Part shown: piece after piece, positions 52,315-63,848 of the stretch
Position numbering within the stretch: the stretch's first letter is position 1
Layout: every line of letters starts with the position of its first letter
DNA from: Phytophthora sp. 'mugwort'
Lineage: Eukaryota > Oomycota > Peronosporomycetes > Peronosporales > Peronosporaceae
DNA length: 64,000 nucleotides
Assembly: GCA_033558025.1 (NCBI GenBank)
Contig: JAUCEF010000005.1
Span: 3,596,001-3,660,000, forward strand
Direction of reading: 5' to 3'
Notes under the pieces: model-generated
What the model was told of the DNA's origin: nothing
Database searches by the model: none
What the model saw: only the letters and a program-made list of their open reading frames with translations
Position numbers and translations under genes: made by a program

Positions 52315-54194
52315 ATGTACTCGGGCAACGCAACGCGCATATATAACCCGCAGCCGGACCCGCTGGAGCGCGGCCCACCCAAGCGCGTGCTGCGTGAGGA
52401 GCAGCATATCGGCGAGATGGTGGCAGCCTCCAAGAAGCGCGTGACGTGGCGCTTCACGTTGGGCGAATCGGACCGCACGCACGAGATGGTGCTGATTCAC
52501 TCGGTCATGAGCTACAAGAAGGTGCGGGACCTGTAGAGGATTTTGTCTTGCTGTTCGAGGCGTGTGTGGTTGAAGTGGATGGCTGATGATCGGGAATTTG
52601 GTTGGGCGCTTTGACTGTGCAGGTGGTGCAGTACGATGGCCGGCAGATGCACTTCTCGGCGACGGTGGGGGGCGATTAAGTTGAAGTGGTTCGAAGATTT
52701 GAGGTGGTTTAACTGATTTGTTGGGGCACTTGCAGGCGACGATGGGAGACTGGAGCTTTTCCATGATCTTGGATGGACTCAACATGGTTATGGAAGTCCG
52801 CATTAATGACATGGAGTCGGCTGACGTTCCAAAATATGGTGCGGTTGTAGTGAATCGAGGACAGAAAGCATATCTTTGGCTAATCAGGAGCGATATGGCT
52901 TGCTTTGTTCTTGTAGACTTCGTAATTGACCGGATCCCTTTCCGTCGCTGGGATGTCTATCGTCGCAAGAAGCATGCGATTACTACAGCCACCTATGCTC
53001 AGCCGAATGCTCCCCCTGGAAGTATGTTGTAATCGAATTGGGTATATGTATCGATGAGAGCACGTAACTGACTGAAGATTTGTGCTTGTATGTGGGAATC
53101 AGATTCGTATGGAACACACCGCTGGGGACCTAGTGGAGCCATGCCGCCTTCGCAAAATGAGCCTCAGCCAGCGCATGGCTCGTTTCCTGGTAGCAATCGG
53201 GACTCCTCTACCGGCAATTCTCGAAGCTCCTTCACGGGAAATTCTCCGACACCGGATCGTACGCAGAGCTTTGGCCACCACGGTGCTCTGTCGCGAACGT
53301 CATCGGGGCATAGCAGTAATGGACGCACCCGCACCTTTTCAGGACAACAGAATGGACAGCAAGGTTTTGGCACCGCGCAGCAGCACAGTGGTCAACGCTC
53401 ATCATTGCAAGAGCAGAGCGCTCCGTTTGACCCGAATCCTACTCCTAGGAACACTTACCGGCAGCAACCACAGGCTCCGGCTGCGTCTAAGCCCATGAAA
53501 CAGTCGGAAATCAACCTGATTGACGATTTTGGTCCCAGTGTGAGCGTGTCGGCACAGGCGTTGATCTTCGATCCTCTGGCCAGCGTGAGTGCGACGCCGC
53601 ATGAAGTGCATCTGACGTTGGTAGTGATATATCTTACGTTATGATGTGTTGTCCTAGGCGAAGATATCATCGACTGGAGAATCAGCAGCCACGATCTCGC
53701 CGCAGCAGCAACAACAATCATCCCAACAGCAGCAGCAAGCGCCACCAATAGCTGCGATCCCCCAGCCAACGGCCTATGTCGATCCATTCGCGTCCGTTGC
53801 AGCGCCAGTTATGACGAACCCTTGTGGTAGCATTAATTTGGACCCGTTCGTGACTTACAATGTTAGTAGATACCAGCAACCTCAGCAACAACAACAACAA
53901 CAACCGATTCGTCAAATGCCCATGGGCAACATGGGCCCAGCCACGGGGTATCAGAATCAGCCGATGAGTGTGCCGATGAGTGCACCTATTGGGGGAATGG
54001 CGATGCAGCAACCGCAGCAGCAGGGAATGCGGCCTACTTTTACGGGGCAACCGCAGCCTGGTGCACCTGGAGGCATGGGCAACGTGAATTACAACATTTC
54101 TCAGCTCATGAACCCGGCAAGCCTCCAGTCTGGCAAGCAGAACCAGCACGGCAAGTCCATTAACATTGATGCGTTTGCTAGTCTAGGCCGTTAA
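52315..54194 (+). CDS. FAIM-like beta domain fused to a Gln-rich, DPF-containing tail
   Basis: Six exons (52315-52521, 52623-52664, 52736-52838, 52917-53021, 53103-53584, 53658-54194) keep frame and give 491 residues. Residues ~40-145 (RVTWRFTLGES, HEMVLIHSVMSYKKVVQYDG, HFSATATMGDWSFSM, DFVIDRIPF) have the strand pattern of FAIM-type beta-sandwich domains; this identification is moderate. The rest is disordered: Ser/Gly/Gln-rich, then NLIDDFG, three DPF/DPL-type motifs (IFDPLAS, VDPFASV, LDPFVTY) and Gln runs encoded by mixed CAG/CAA. DPF and acidic-Phe motifs are typical ligands of clathrin-adaptor appendages, so an endocytic role is possible. No paralogue is seen here. Confidence 0.6.
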
Positions 54195-54500
54195 CTCGCA
54201 GCGGGAGTGACAGGTGATCCAAGCTCATCCACACACGTTTTGCTTTCAGAAATCAATGTTGAAATGCACTATTAAACGGGTAATTGTGTTCCTATTGCTG
54301 GTAACGCCGATGTCTTCGTGGGCGCAGGAGATCACGAGTTTCCCGATCTTGCTGGCTGGTCAGCTGCAGCCTCGTTTGTACGCGCATGTGCTCGATCTCA
54401 ACATTCTTTTGGCCTCCAGATCCTGTTGAATTGGTTTAACTTGCTGCGCGTTCTGCAGCTGAAGCAGCTCGAGTGCTCTTGCGTACTTGCTCGATAGTAC

Positions 54501-54944
54501 CTATAAGTGGTCCTGCAATCGTTTGTCTGCTTGTACGGTCCATTGTTTTTCTCGCAGCTTGATCTTAGCAACGTGGAACGCTTGTAGTTCGTTTGTACGC
54601 TTTTCCAAGGCCGCCGGGGCACTCTTCGACAGTTTTCGCGCGACAGCGACCGCGATCACCTGGTCACACATGGCACGTTGCCGATCCAGTTCTTGCAAGC
54701 ACGCGTCCAGTTCGGATGTCAACTGCTCAGCCTTGCAAGCGCCATCGTGGTGGTGGAGGAACATGCTGCGAAGCTCGAACTCGATTTTGCCCAGTAACCG
54801 CTCCAGATTTCCACAGAGCACTGCAAAGCCCTCAAGTTCCTCGAAATTCTGGAAGTACGTTCGCACGCGGCCTTGCACTCGCAGGAAAAGCTGCTCCTCT
54901 ACGTGTGTCAATCGCATGTCCTGCTGCACGACGGACACTTGCAT
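54501..54944 (-). CDS. Small coiled-coil protein, unrecognised
   Basis: From the ATG at 54944 the frame codes about 147 residues, mostly predicted helix with heptad-like spacing (YFQNFEELEGFAVLCGNLERLLGKIEFEL, AEQLTSELDACLQELDRQR in part, KRTNELQAFHVAKIKLREKQ). The frame is open upstream to ~54995 without ATG, so a 5' exon is possible. Sequence beyond the stop also looks weakly coding in another frame (IEQVRKSTRAASAAERAAS), so the true 3' end is uncertain. Family not recognised; size and helical pattern would suit a small vesicle-tether or cytoskeletal subunit, which is only a guess. Confidence 0.5.
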   Translation of the reverse strand: MQVSVVQQDMRLTHVEEQLFLRVQGRVRTYFQNFEELEGFAVLCGNLERLLGKIEFELRSMFLHHHDGACKAEQLTSELDACLQELDRQRAMCDQVIAVAVARKLSKSAPAALEKRTNELQAFHVAKIKLREKQWTVQADKRLQDHL

Positions 54945-55202
54945 GTGCGGTTTGCTGATGCATTGTCGCTGAATCCCCGGCGACTCACTGTTCAAAACCG
55001 CCGCAGTATGGCAAGTTCAGCGCCGTTTCATTATCTTGCATAGATAGTTGAAATGAATGGACGGAGGAAAGACGAGCACGTGGCTTGTAGGTGACAGAAA
55101 TTGGCTTGTATTCGCCTCTATATATATGAAATAATTTACAAACGCAGCTCGAGCTGCGACTCGAATGGATCGGAACGCAGTTGTTGTCGCGCGCCTTCTA
55201 AT

Positions 55203-55805
55203 TTACTGCACGCCACACCCAGTGTCGTTAGTGCTCCAGCTCATGGCCGACGTGTACTTGCGGGTTGCCTTCTCCAGCGCGATGAGATGCGGGTCGCGGA
55301 CCTGTAGTGCGCGCATGCAGTCGCAGAGCTTGAAGAGGTACTCGAAGTTGGGGCCGCTGAAGCCTCTCCGGGTAGCGATCTCCTTGGCCATTTGGTCTAC
55401 TGTGGACGGGCCGACGAAGTCCGAGTTAGAAGGCGTGGCGATGTAAACCAATGCCTTGCGCACCAAGCCGTCGATGCAGTGGACGTCGACCATTTGACGG
55501 TCGTAACCGGCCTGCTCGCGGTTGTCGAGCTTAGTGAGCGTGTCCTCGACCTCCTCGTCGGGCACCTTGTACAGACGGCCCCACGTGATGTGGTCGCCCG
55601 CCAGGTGCGCGAATTCGTCGTCGAATTTCTTCATCTGCTCGCGGCTGATGAGGGTGACGACGCGGCCCTTGGCATCGGGAGAGCCACGGTGATCCGGGCT
55701 GCCCTGCCAGAAGCGGCGATGCCAGCCTTCGACGTAGCCGAATACCGTGTCCTCGGCGGGGAACTCCGTCTTCCAGACGATTGAGCCGTATCCAAATACC
55801 CACAT
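55203..55805 (-). CDS. ChaC-type glutathione-specific gamma-glutamylcyclotransferase
   Basis: Cytosolic enzyme that cleaves glutathione to 5-oxoproline and Cys-Gly. 200 residues, intronless. The substrate-binding [13 protein letters not shown] follows the start directly, which fixes the ATG at 55805 although the frame is open upstream. [19 protein letters not shown] and GRVVTLI are family blocks. The catalytic Glu lies in [16 protein letters not shown]. The C-terminal helices [17 protein letters not shown] and [11 protein letters not shown] complete the fold. Length equals typical ChaC2/ChaC1 members. Confidence 0.93.
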   Translation of the reverse strand: MWVFGYGSIVWKTEFPAEDTVFGYVEGWHRRFWQGSPDHRGSPDAKGRVVTLISREQMKKFDDEFAHLAGDHITWGRLYKVPDEEVEDTLTKLDNREQAGYDRQMVDVHCIDGLVRKALVYIATPSNSDFVGPSTVDQMAKEIATRRGFSGPNFEYLFKLCDCMRALQVRDPHLIALEKATRKYTSAMSWSTNDTGCGVQ

Positions 55806-56210
55806 GGCTTGCAATAAGATATGGCTTGAAGAGGGAGCTTGAAGGCTGCTGCTGCGAAGCTTGATATGCAGCTGACTAGGCAAATTCGGGAATGAACTGC
55901 CGGGTGGCCTACGTCTTGCTAGAGAATGCCAGTGTCGTGCCCTAACCGCCACCAAGGATAGATTACTGCCCTAATCCACCCAATTATTGTGGTCGCTTGA
56001 GTACAAAAGCGCCTCAAGAAAATTCCCCGCGAAATGCGACGCGGTAAGTCCCAGCATGTATGTGCGGATAGAACGGGGTCCTGGTAAAAACGCATTGGCG
56101 GGCATCCAGCCACGCTGCATGCAGGGCCTCGGACCTCGATAGCTACAGGCCGCGGCATATAACGCAGTGTCGTCGTTGCCATACACTCCAAAATAAATGG
56201 GAACGTCTCG

Positions 56211-56471
56211 ATGGCGGTTTTAGCCTGGCCATTGTATCCAAAGATATATCGGGACTTAGCAAAAGCAGCAGCGCAAACCAGAACCGCTGTTGAACCCAGC
56301 TGCGGCGCCATGCGGCTACCCACACGCAGGCCCACGAAGCACACGGAGGGAACAGGTTCCGTATCGCTGCGAGCCAGCCACGCGGATCTGCTTGCGGCAA
56401 AAGAAACGGAGCTGCGGCGGCGTCCGGAGCTGATTGGGCGGCGACTGCCACGTGCAGCGAGAGCGGCTTGA
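56211..56471 (+). CDS. Short basic hypothetical protein
   Basis: 86 codons from an ATG, with composition unlike the AT-rich flanks: KIYRDLAKAAAQTRTA, then ASHADLLAAKETELRRRPELIGRR near the end. Ala/Arg-rich and helical, it could be a mitochondrial small protein. No family recognised. Start-to-start distance to the divergent ChaC gene is 405 bp. The opposite strand is also open but lacks ATG. Low confidence. Confidence 0.3.
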   Translation: MAVLAWPLYPKIYRDLAKAAAQTRTAVEPSCGAMRLPTRRPTKHTEGTGSVSLRASHADLLAAKETELRRRPELIGRRLPRAARAA

Positions 56472-57854
56472 CAGTGAATGACGTGCACGAGGCGGCGTTA
56501 CGCTGGCTCGTTGCTGTCTAGCATGCGGTTTTTATGCAAATAGGAAGCAAAAGTGCCATTTTAGTCCCAGTTATGTTCTCTGGATCTTCAACGACCAATG
56601 AGAGTGACGTATTCTAATGACACGGTGCGACTGTAGTCACCGTGGTAATAATCTTATGCGCGATTGGTTGATGAGCATCTTCTTCAGCCGGGACCTTATT
56701 GGCTGAAAAAGCATTTTCCTTCGCCCATCCCCTCTCCACCACCAGAACTCCATGCCAGTAATCGCACACAAAGTTAACACCAAAACCTGAATGGCGACCT
56801 GATAGGCCCGTCGCCGTTGCGGAAGGTCGCTCCATTAGCGAATCCGTGCCGCCGTCGCATCCCAACGCGATGGAGGGACCTCAACTGATTGCATCATGGT
56901 CTCTGAGCGTCACGAGCTTGTACAGCTTGATCACCGTAGCCGCTATGGCGTAGCGTGAGCGCGACTTCCTTGATTTGGGCGCCGAAGCAAGCGCCCGGCG
57001 CTTAAGTCGGAGAGGAAACTCGCTGCAGCACCAATGGTGCAAGTTGGCGCGGTGCGACTGCTGCCGAGATCAACACGCGGGATGCGACTGCTGGCCGTGG
57101 CTGGATGACTAAGGAGTGGCTAGGAGTGGCTGGTCGAATAGCAACATACTGAATATCGGTTTGCCGCTGACGAAACAGGGGCGAGCAAAACAGGAAGTGA
57201 CGGCATCCAGAGCTCTCAGTTCTCATTTGACGTCTCAAGGCTCGCGTAATTCTGTTGCACTAGTGTAAATGACTGGCTGTCTCACAGCATCAGCTCCGCG
57301 GACACCTAGCCATGAGGAAGAGCACGTCGCTAAACGCGAAAATTGGGTCTCGTTCGTCGGCACGGTCTGCTCCTGCACGGAGAGATGTTCACACGTGCAC
57401 ATGGCCATGAAGTCGTTGAGCATGAGGACGCAGAAGACAAGTGAACCAGCCAAGTCCTTATCACATAATCATGTTTATCCAGACATTGAATGATACTATA
57501 AAATGGGGGCATGTGGCCGCTCATAATTCACTAAGCACCCGAAGATACCCACTCACAGGGCAATTGTCATTTCGCGTAGCAAAATCTCCGAGTGCAAGAT
57601 GCATGCAGAGGAAAGTGGACGTCTAAGTTTTCGTTTGTTAAATGACATGACCGTCAGACATCCTCGATTCGACCACTGCTATGGGTAGCTTCGTACGCGC
57701 AAGTATCAGGACAAACACAGACTGTGTGGCGCAATGGAATGAAGGTGAATATCCTAGCTGTCGTCATTCTTGTGGTTTTGTGCGTCCTGCTTCATTCAAA
57801 TCAAATCTATACAGGTCTAGATTTCGCTAGCCGGCGATGATGCCCAGGTCGTGC
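56472..57854. other. 1.4 kb gap without a supported gene
   Basis: Only short incidental frames. Two ATTGG motifs (56653, 56697) and a short near-direct repeat (GGAGTGGCTaGGAGTGGCT, 57113-57131) are present. No RNA gene or mobile element recognised. Confidence 0.5.
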
Positions 57855-58802
57855 TTAAACAGTGTCCGCGATCTGGTCAGCCTCGCTAGACAGGAAACCG
57901 AGCTCATCTTCCTCGCGGATAGAGGGGCAGTCGCGCAGGATAGAGTGCGAAATGGCGAGGGCGCCGCTGTAAAGCATAAGATTCGATACTGTGGGCATAT
58001 TGGTAGTCACGTGTATCCACGCCAACAAGTTCAGCAACTTACCTGGCCGAGCAGATCGTGAAGAGGATAGATCCTCCGAAGACGACAATCACCGCAGCGC
58101 TCACTGCACGTACGACAAGGCAAAAAAACTGTTAGCACATCTTCAACACCACAGCTTCATCCCCCTCAGAGAGCACGTTACATACCACCAAGCATGCCTA
58201 GCTTCCGCTGGTCTGGCGTCACCGTGCGTCCCATGACCTTCGTCGGATTCTCAGGAGACTCGTTCGCCGTCGCACTCGACATGTACAGCCAGAAGCCGCC
58301 CAGGCATATCAGTACGAAGAGAAAAAACGGGTTGAGTAGGCTGTATCCACGCCACAAACACACCAGTTAGCGCACACATTCTCTCCACCCAACCACAAGT
58401 CAAACTCCTGCGGCAGATCGCCTCCACGTACATCGTGACCACGCCGACCAGCGCCGCGGAGATGGCGTAGTTGGCGCTGAAGAACAGCGCGTTCTTGCGG
58501 CATCGCGAGGCCAACACCTCACGTCCAGGCACATTAAACGGCTTCTCTTCGCCTAGCAATATTTCATCCACAAGATACCAGCATGACCGTTAGAAATACC
58601 TAATAACGCGGTCTTAGAAGAAAGTGAACACGCCGGCGCCGGCTTGAGACATACCCAGGCCAAAGAACTGAGAGATGCCGCGCACGTTCCGGATGTCCAC
58701 GGCCTGAAGGATCTGGCTGCGGAGCTTCTGTAGCGCGTGCTGCGGCACCTCCATGGTGATGGTGCCCTGAGGCTCGTCCGAGGCGACCTTCATAGCGCTC
58801 AT
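57855..58802 (-). CDS. PRA1-family (prenylated Rab acceptor) membrane protein
   Basis: ER/Golgi membrane protein that interacts with prenylated Rab GTPases. Five exons (58802-58655, 58552-58432, 58340-58186, 58103-58043, 57966-57855) join in frame to 198 residues. The PRA1 core starts with EKPFNVPGREVLASRCRKN followed by ALFFSANYAISAALVGVV (the N..FF..NY motif). Then LLNPFFLFVLICLGGFWLY, the cytoplasmic link RTVTPDQRKLGMLGG, and AAVIVVFGGSILFTICSA, giving the usual two helical hairpins. The C-terminal tail is ISHSILRD followed by an acidic end. All junctions are GT-AG. Confidence 0.85.
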
Positions 58803-59466
58803 AGTGGTTCTGTCGTCGCTTCTTGTGTGATCGTGAGGGAAGAGAAGTGCCAGGCAACTGTTGGCAGCCTACGGTTCGCCAAAAATAGCGCCCGCAATCA
58901 AATCAAAAACAGCCGTTGATCTTATATTGGCCAATCGCCGACAATGAAAGATTTATGTGAACAGAAAACGAGCCCCGTGTGTGTAGACACAACCGCATAA
59001 CCAAAACAACCCGCTGTATACAGCACCAACCCGTGAAAATACTCGTTGGTACCGGTAAACTTCTTTTTTCCTTTTTTGAAGGACAACAACCTACCTCCAC
59101 AAACACTAATCAAGGTAACTAGGGACCACGGTTTTCTTCATGCCCCTCTCGTTCTTCCTGCCCGCCTTGATCTTCACTTCCCATACACCTTCAATTGTGT
59201 TGGTGGGGGCACCCGTCTCATGGTCGACGAAGTTGCGGCAGTGGTTCACTCACTGGTGCAAGTACGCCATACTATGTTGTTCTCCAGCGTGTACAACATT
59301 CCCTTGTGCACACGTCTACCAACGTAAAGTGTATATCTATACCTCAGTATAGGCCTCGTCCGGTTAACATTTTGTGCGGGGCTTGTTTACCCTTGTGCCG
59401 ATCAATCTTTGCCGCGGAGTGAATGTCACTTCAACTTCTGCTAAAAACGTCCGCGCGCGCACGACG

Positions 59467-60112
59467 ATGCAGACGCGCCGACCTGGACTCAAGGCTCCGA
59501 TGAAGAAGACTTGCCAGCTCAATAACACGCCTGAAAAAGATGGTAGGTGGATCTGCACGGCTAAGAGTTCGCCTTGGCAAATTGCCGCGCACGCAGGCTG
59601 TGGTGACTTCAGGCCGAAGTTAAATGGCGAGAGCACAATCCTCTTAAAGATAGCACACATTCATGGCAATTCCTCTTATTGTTATCTTGTTAACCTCGGC
59701 GTTTCCGTCCCTATCTCTTTGCAGCGTGTTCTTATGACGGGGATAAGGTCGACTAGATCATGCATCTGATGAACGCGTTCCTGTAATGAGTTAATGTTCT
59801 ATCGGTGTGCAGGAGAACGAGGTGAACGCACTGATCCCAGAACGCAAGAGCAAGCGGAAGGATGGCGCTCGAGCAGGATCCGGGGCCAGGAAGGGGCTCT
59901 CTAAGCGACAGAAGGTTGACAAGTTAGCTGGGAATGCAAGCCAGGAATCGCCACCGACCTTCGCCTTTAAGTCGGCGAAGACGTCCTTCAGCAAGAGGAA
60001 GCAGCTTAAACTCCAGAGGCAACTGGAGGAAAATGCAAAGAACAAGAAGCGCATCGAGGACATGGTCGCCTACTTTAAAAACTTGGACGAGCAGAAGCTG
60101 GAGACGGCTTGA
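59467..60112 (+). CDS. Small basic protein with KEN box formed across a micro-exon
   Basis: Exons 59467-59542, 59725-59747 (23 bp) and 59813-60112 join in frame to 132 residues. The N-terminus is basic with RRPGLK, a possible D-box-like RxxL. The micro-exon ends GDK and exon 3 starts ENEV, so splicing makes DKENEV, a KEN box. The middle is Lys/Arg/Ser-rich (KRKDGARAG, SKRQKVDKL). The end is helical (RKQLKLQRQLEENAKNKKRIEDMVAYFKNLDEQKLE). Probably nuclear. No family recognised; small KEN/D-box proteins include APC/C substrates such as securin-, sororin- or PCLAF-like factors. Its stop is 95 bp from that of the convergent DNAAF5 gene. Confidence 0.55.
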
Positions 60113-60207
60113 AGTGCTGGACGTAAGGTGAGTGGCATAGCCGGTCAGGTTTATGCATTCCTTCTTCCTAAGATCACATAGTCACATTTTTGGTGGGCTG
60201 ACCTAGC

Positions 60208-63200
60208 TCATGTCGACTGCTGAGTTGCCAACGCCAGAAGCTGGTCGCAGAAGCGAGGGCTTTGGTGACGAGTTCGGTTCTCTTCCGCCTTTTTAGCCAG
60301 CCGAGTGGCATCAATCGCTACGGTTTCTTTCAGTACCTCGAACACAGCATTCTGGCAAGACCCAACGGTCAAGTAAGATTAAGTTAATCCGTGAGAACAG
60401 TGAAGTTATTAAGCCAGATTTGTTGGTTAGCACATTTCCATACCTGAATGTCGGGTTCCGAATCGTCCAGGTGGACAAAAAGGCAGTCCAACGTATAGTC
60501 GATGATCGTTCCTCTAAAGTGTTCCTTCGGCGCCGCTTTCAGGAAAGTGGTAAACGTCTGGCAGGCAGATTTGCGAACGGTGTCGTTACTGTCATCCAGG
60601 CGCTTCAGAATCTCCGCATACAGTTGATGAACGGGTTCCTCTGTTAAAGTTAACAACAACAAAAAGTTCAGTCAGCATAATGTTGATCAAGCACAAGTAG
60701 TAGATGCATGTCGCACCTCCCAAGCAACCAGGCAACGCCACAAACAGGTACTGCAGCGCCAGGCAGACAAGTTGGCGAGTCTTGGCATCACTGTCGTCCA
60801 TGGAGGACTTGAGCACGGGCAGCATCTGCAATCACAGCATGGTCGCAGTTATAGCCTCGCAAAAGCAACCGATATGAAGCAGAAGCAACAGTTATTGTTA
60901 CCTGGGGTGCAGTCTCAAATAAGCACGGTTGGTCAGCGATACCCTGACGTAGAAGTGTATACGCGCACGCAACAGCCACTTTTCTGATGAAATGAAAGAG
61001 CAGCGCTATGTCAGCAACTACTCTAGCGACAGTAAGCACAGGTCGACCTACCTACCTAATGGTTGCGGCAACACGTCCTCCACGCCAAACGATGTTTGGA
61101 ATAATAGCCTTTCGAAATAATGCCAAACTAAATGGCTTAAAGGCCTGATGAAGAGCAATCGGAACATGCGTTTCAGATAAGCTATGCCAAAATCTCAGAA
61201 ATACATGAAAGCATACCTCGGTGATGGTATCCGTTCCTAGCATCGTCTCCAACAACGCAAGGAAAGCGAGTCGAACGTCCGCATCCTGAGCTGGTTCTAG
61301 ATGGATCAAAAGGACGGGTACAATTTTTCCCAGATTTGCTCCACATGCCTGGATAAAAGAATAATAGGGTCGATAGCGTCAATAGCGTCAATAAAAGAAA
61401 CAAGTTTTCAGCGAAGTAGTACGTAGACTTTCGTACCGCTCCTCCACGGCGGCCAATAGAGTCAAATAGTACGCGGTTTGGGTTACTCTTTTGCCAGGCT
61501 TCATGTGCATCGGTAGGAAGCGTCATCCTATCAAGGAGCTTGCCCATATAGCGTCCATATAGCACCTGCATGTCAGATAATAATCGAAATGAGGAACCGC
61601 GAGTTTCAAACTTGTACATCTGCACGAATAACTAACCTCAACAGGTTGTTCCAGATTCGCAGCAAACTCCTCCATGGATTCGCTTGCCTGGTATCATTCA
61701 AAAAGTAAAAAAACACGTCAGCCATGAGGTAACTAACAAGCGTATTAGCTCGTGTACCGTTTCATAAGCAACTGATGACTCTGAAGACGAGGCTAGGAGA
61801 TGGCTCAGCACCCAGAAAAGTCGGAAGCAAATCTCGTCTTTTTCCGCGAGCAGTGGCCCAGCGGTCTTGACAATACTTGAAATGACACCAGCCAATTGAT
61901 CTTGCAGATCTACTACTTCAGATTCGCGCAGACCGGCATCGCACAGTGCTTCGGTGATAAGCTGCATAAATGAATATGAATTAAAAAGAGACCGATGTAT
62001 CAGAATGGCATTGAATGGCCCCCGGCATGACATTTCGTACCTCCAGGTGATCTCCGATCGTCTTCGCCGTCATACCTTCAATGCTCATGCCCAACAAGAT
62101 CAACCCATTCGTGCGATGCTGGGCGGTGTCCTGTCCTGCTAACCTTCCTGCCACCATCGGTAGCAATGAGGCTAAAATCATCTGGGAGTCTGCGTAGAAG
62201 CCGACAACGCCCGAGCACGCTTTTACGCTAGTGTAGACAGCTTCTTCGTTATCGCGACAGATCTTGCCCAGTGCTGCGAAAACCTTGTCGAGGAATGGGT
62301 TCATGTTTTGCTCCAACAAAATCAGGTATGCACTGAGAATTTGGGTGTAGCGCTCGCGAACTTGTACAGTCCAGTCTCCTGTTTTCTCAAGAAGCGATGG
62401 CAACACCTGCGCTCGAATTCTAGCAGCAAGTTTACGAGAGCCAAGTGGCGGGCGAGTCTCGAAGAAAAGAGGCGGCGCACTTGAGTCCGCGTCTACCTCC
62501 ATGAGCTCCATATCGACTGCGTTAATGCCTCCGTCGCCATCCCGAGTCTCCCAGCTGGCAGAAAGCTCATTTAGCTTAGCGAGAGAAAGCGCTCGCACTT
62601 CAGGAGACTCGTCAACGACGCCGGCTAGAAAGATCGGGAAGATTGACGCCTCAAACTGCTGAACTTGCTCAATCTGACCCAGCCAAGCAGCCAGTGTGAT
62701 AACCAGTTGCTTTCTCACTGATGGTGCATGGTCAAAAATGACCTTGCTCATCGCCGACAGCAGCACGTCCTCCATGAGCTCCGGCAGAGCCTCCGAGCCA
62801 CAAGGCACAGCAGCTTCCAGCGCCTGCAGCGCGCACACACGCACACGACTGTGCTGGTGACCAAGGTTAACCATCATAGGCCGCACAATTGTACCAATCT
62901 GCATTCCGACGTCAGTCTTCCAGCTGTTGGAGATCAGGATGACGCACTCCGCCGACATTTTCTTGGCGTCCGGGAACGGGTCCACCGCCGTCTTGCCCAG
63001 AGCGTTGGCCAACTCCGTGATGACGTCGCGCAATGACATCGGTGTGTCTTCCACTGCAGCAAACTGCTTCAAAAACGCGTGCAAAAGCTGCAGGATTAGC
63101 AGACGGATCTCCTCCGTGGGTTCTGGATACGGCAGTTTGCCCAGTCGAGCGTCGGCCAGCGCAACAAGCTCCTTCAGCGTAACACTAGACGGCTCTAGCG

Positions 63201-63486
63201 CCCTGCGCTCGCATAGAAACAGTAGCGCCGTGAGAGCACGCTCGCGGCACTTCTCCACGGCGTCTCTCTCAGCGCATTGAAGGAGCGGACGCTGCAGGTT
63301 CGATACGCACAGAGCGCGCAGTACCGCAGCAGACACGCGAGACGCCTCGTTCTGCAATGCGCGGTTGAGCTTGTCCACGGCGCGGCGGCGCACGCTGCGG
63401 TCCGGATCGGCCAGGCAGTTGACGTCTCGTTGCATCTTCATGGCCAACATGTTGTATGCGCTTTCATCCTCTGAAGACAGCGTCAT
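60208..63486 (-). CDS. DNAAF5: DNAAF5/HEATR2, dynein axonemal assembly factor (multi-exon)
   Basis: HEAT-repeat cytoplasmic factor needed for preassembly of axonemal dynein arms. First exon 63486-62041 (482 codons) opens with NCLADPDRSVRRRAVDKLNRAL, then HEAT repeats through GQDTAQHRTNGLILLGMSIEG. Later small exons contain LITEALCDAGLRESEV, IHLEPAQDADVRLAFLALLETMLGTD, and near the end the diagnostic AEILKRLDDSNDTVRKSACQTF, FVHLDDSEPDIQ and TRHQSPRFCDQLLALA blocks before the stop at 60208. These match the order in human HEATR2 as I recall it. Presence of this gene implies motile flagella, consistent with oomycete zoospores. Intron positions after exon 1 are approximate. Confidence 0.88.
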
Positions 63487-63848
63487 GGGCGCCGGATCCA
63501 ATATGACCCGCCACTCAACGTGAACATACAAAAGTCAAGTGATGGAAGATCGTGCAACATAATGGTCAAGCGTTAAGGCAACATTAGTGTGGTTCATTAT
63601 GCTGTATAAGCTTATGTTGTGCTTAAGCTGATCAATAGTGCTTAAGCTGATTGCGAGCACTTCAACATGTTGAGATGAAAAGATAAGCGTCTTGATTGCA
63701 AGCACGCACATTAGTTGCTCTATCTGTTCTGTGACTTGTTTACTGTTGCCTCTATATGAATATAAATTGCTCAGATCTTCGGGGGTTGCCCGAAACAGAC
63801 GCAGTCGGTAAATCGCCACGCCTTGCTGCCGGTTACAGGAGCACAAGC

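Noticed and set aside
54256..54429. Plus-strand short ORF with signal-peptide-like start (KRVIVFLLLVTPMSSWA)
   Set aside because: Only ~57 codons, and it overlaps the 3' flank of the coiled-coil gene on the other strand. No conservation evidence; noted only because of the hydrophobic start.
55919..56488. 189-codon minus-strand frame upstream of the ChaC gene
   Set aside because: No ATG at its start, no recognisable motifs, and it overlaps a plus-strand ATG frame of similar quality.
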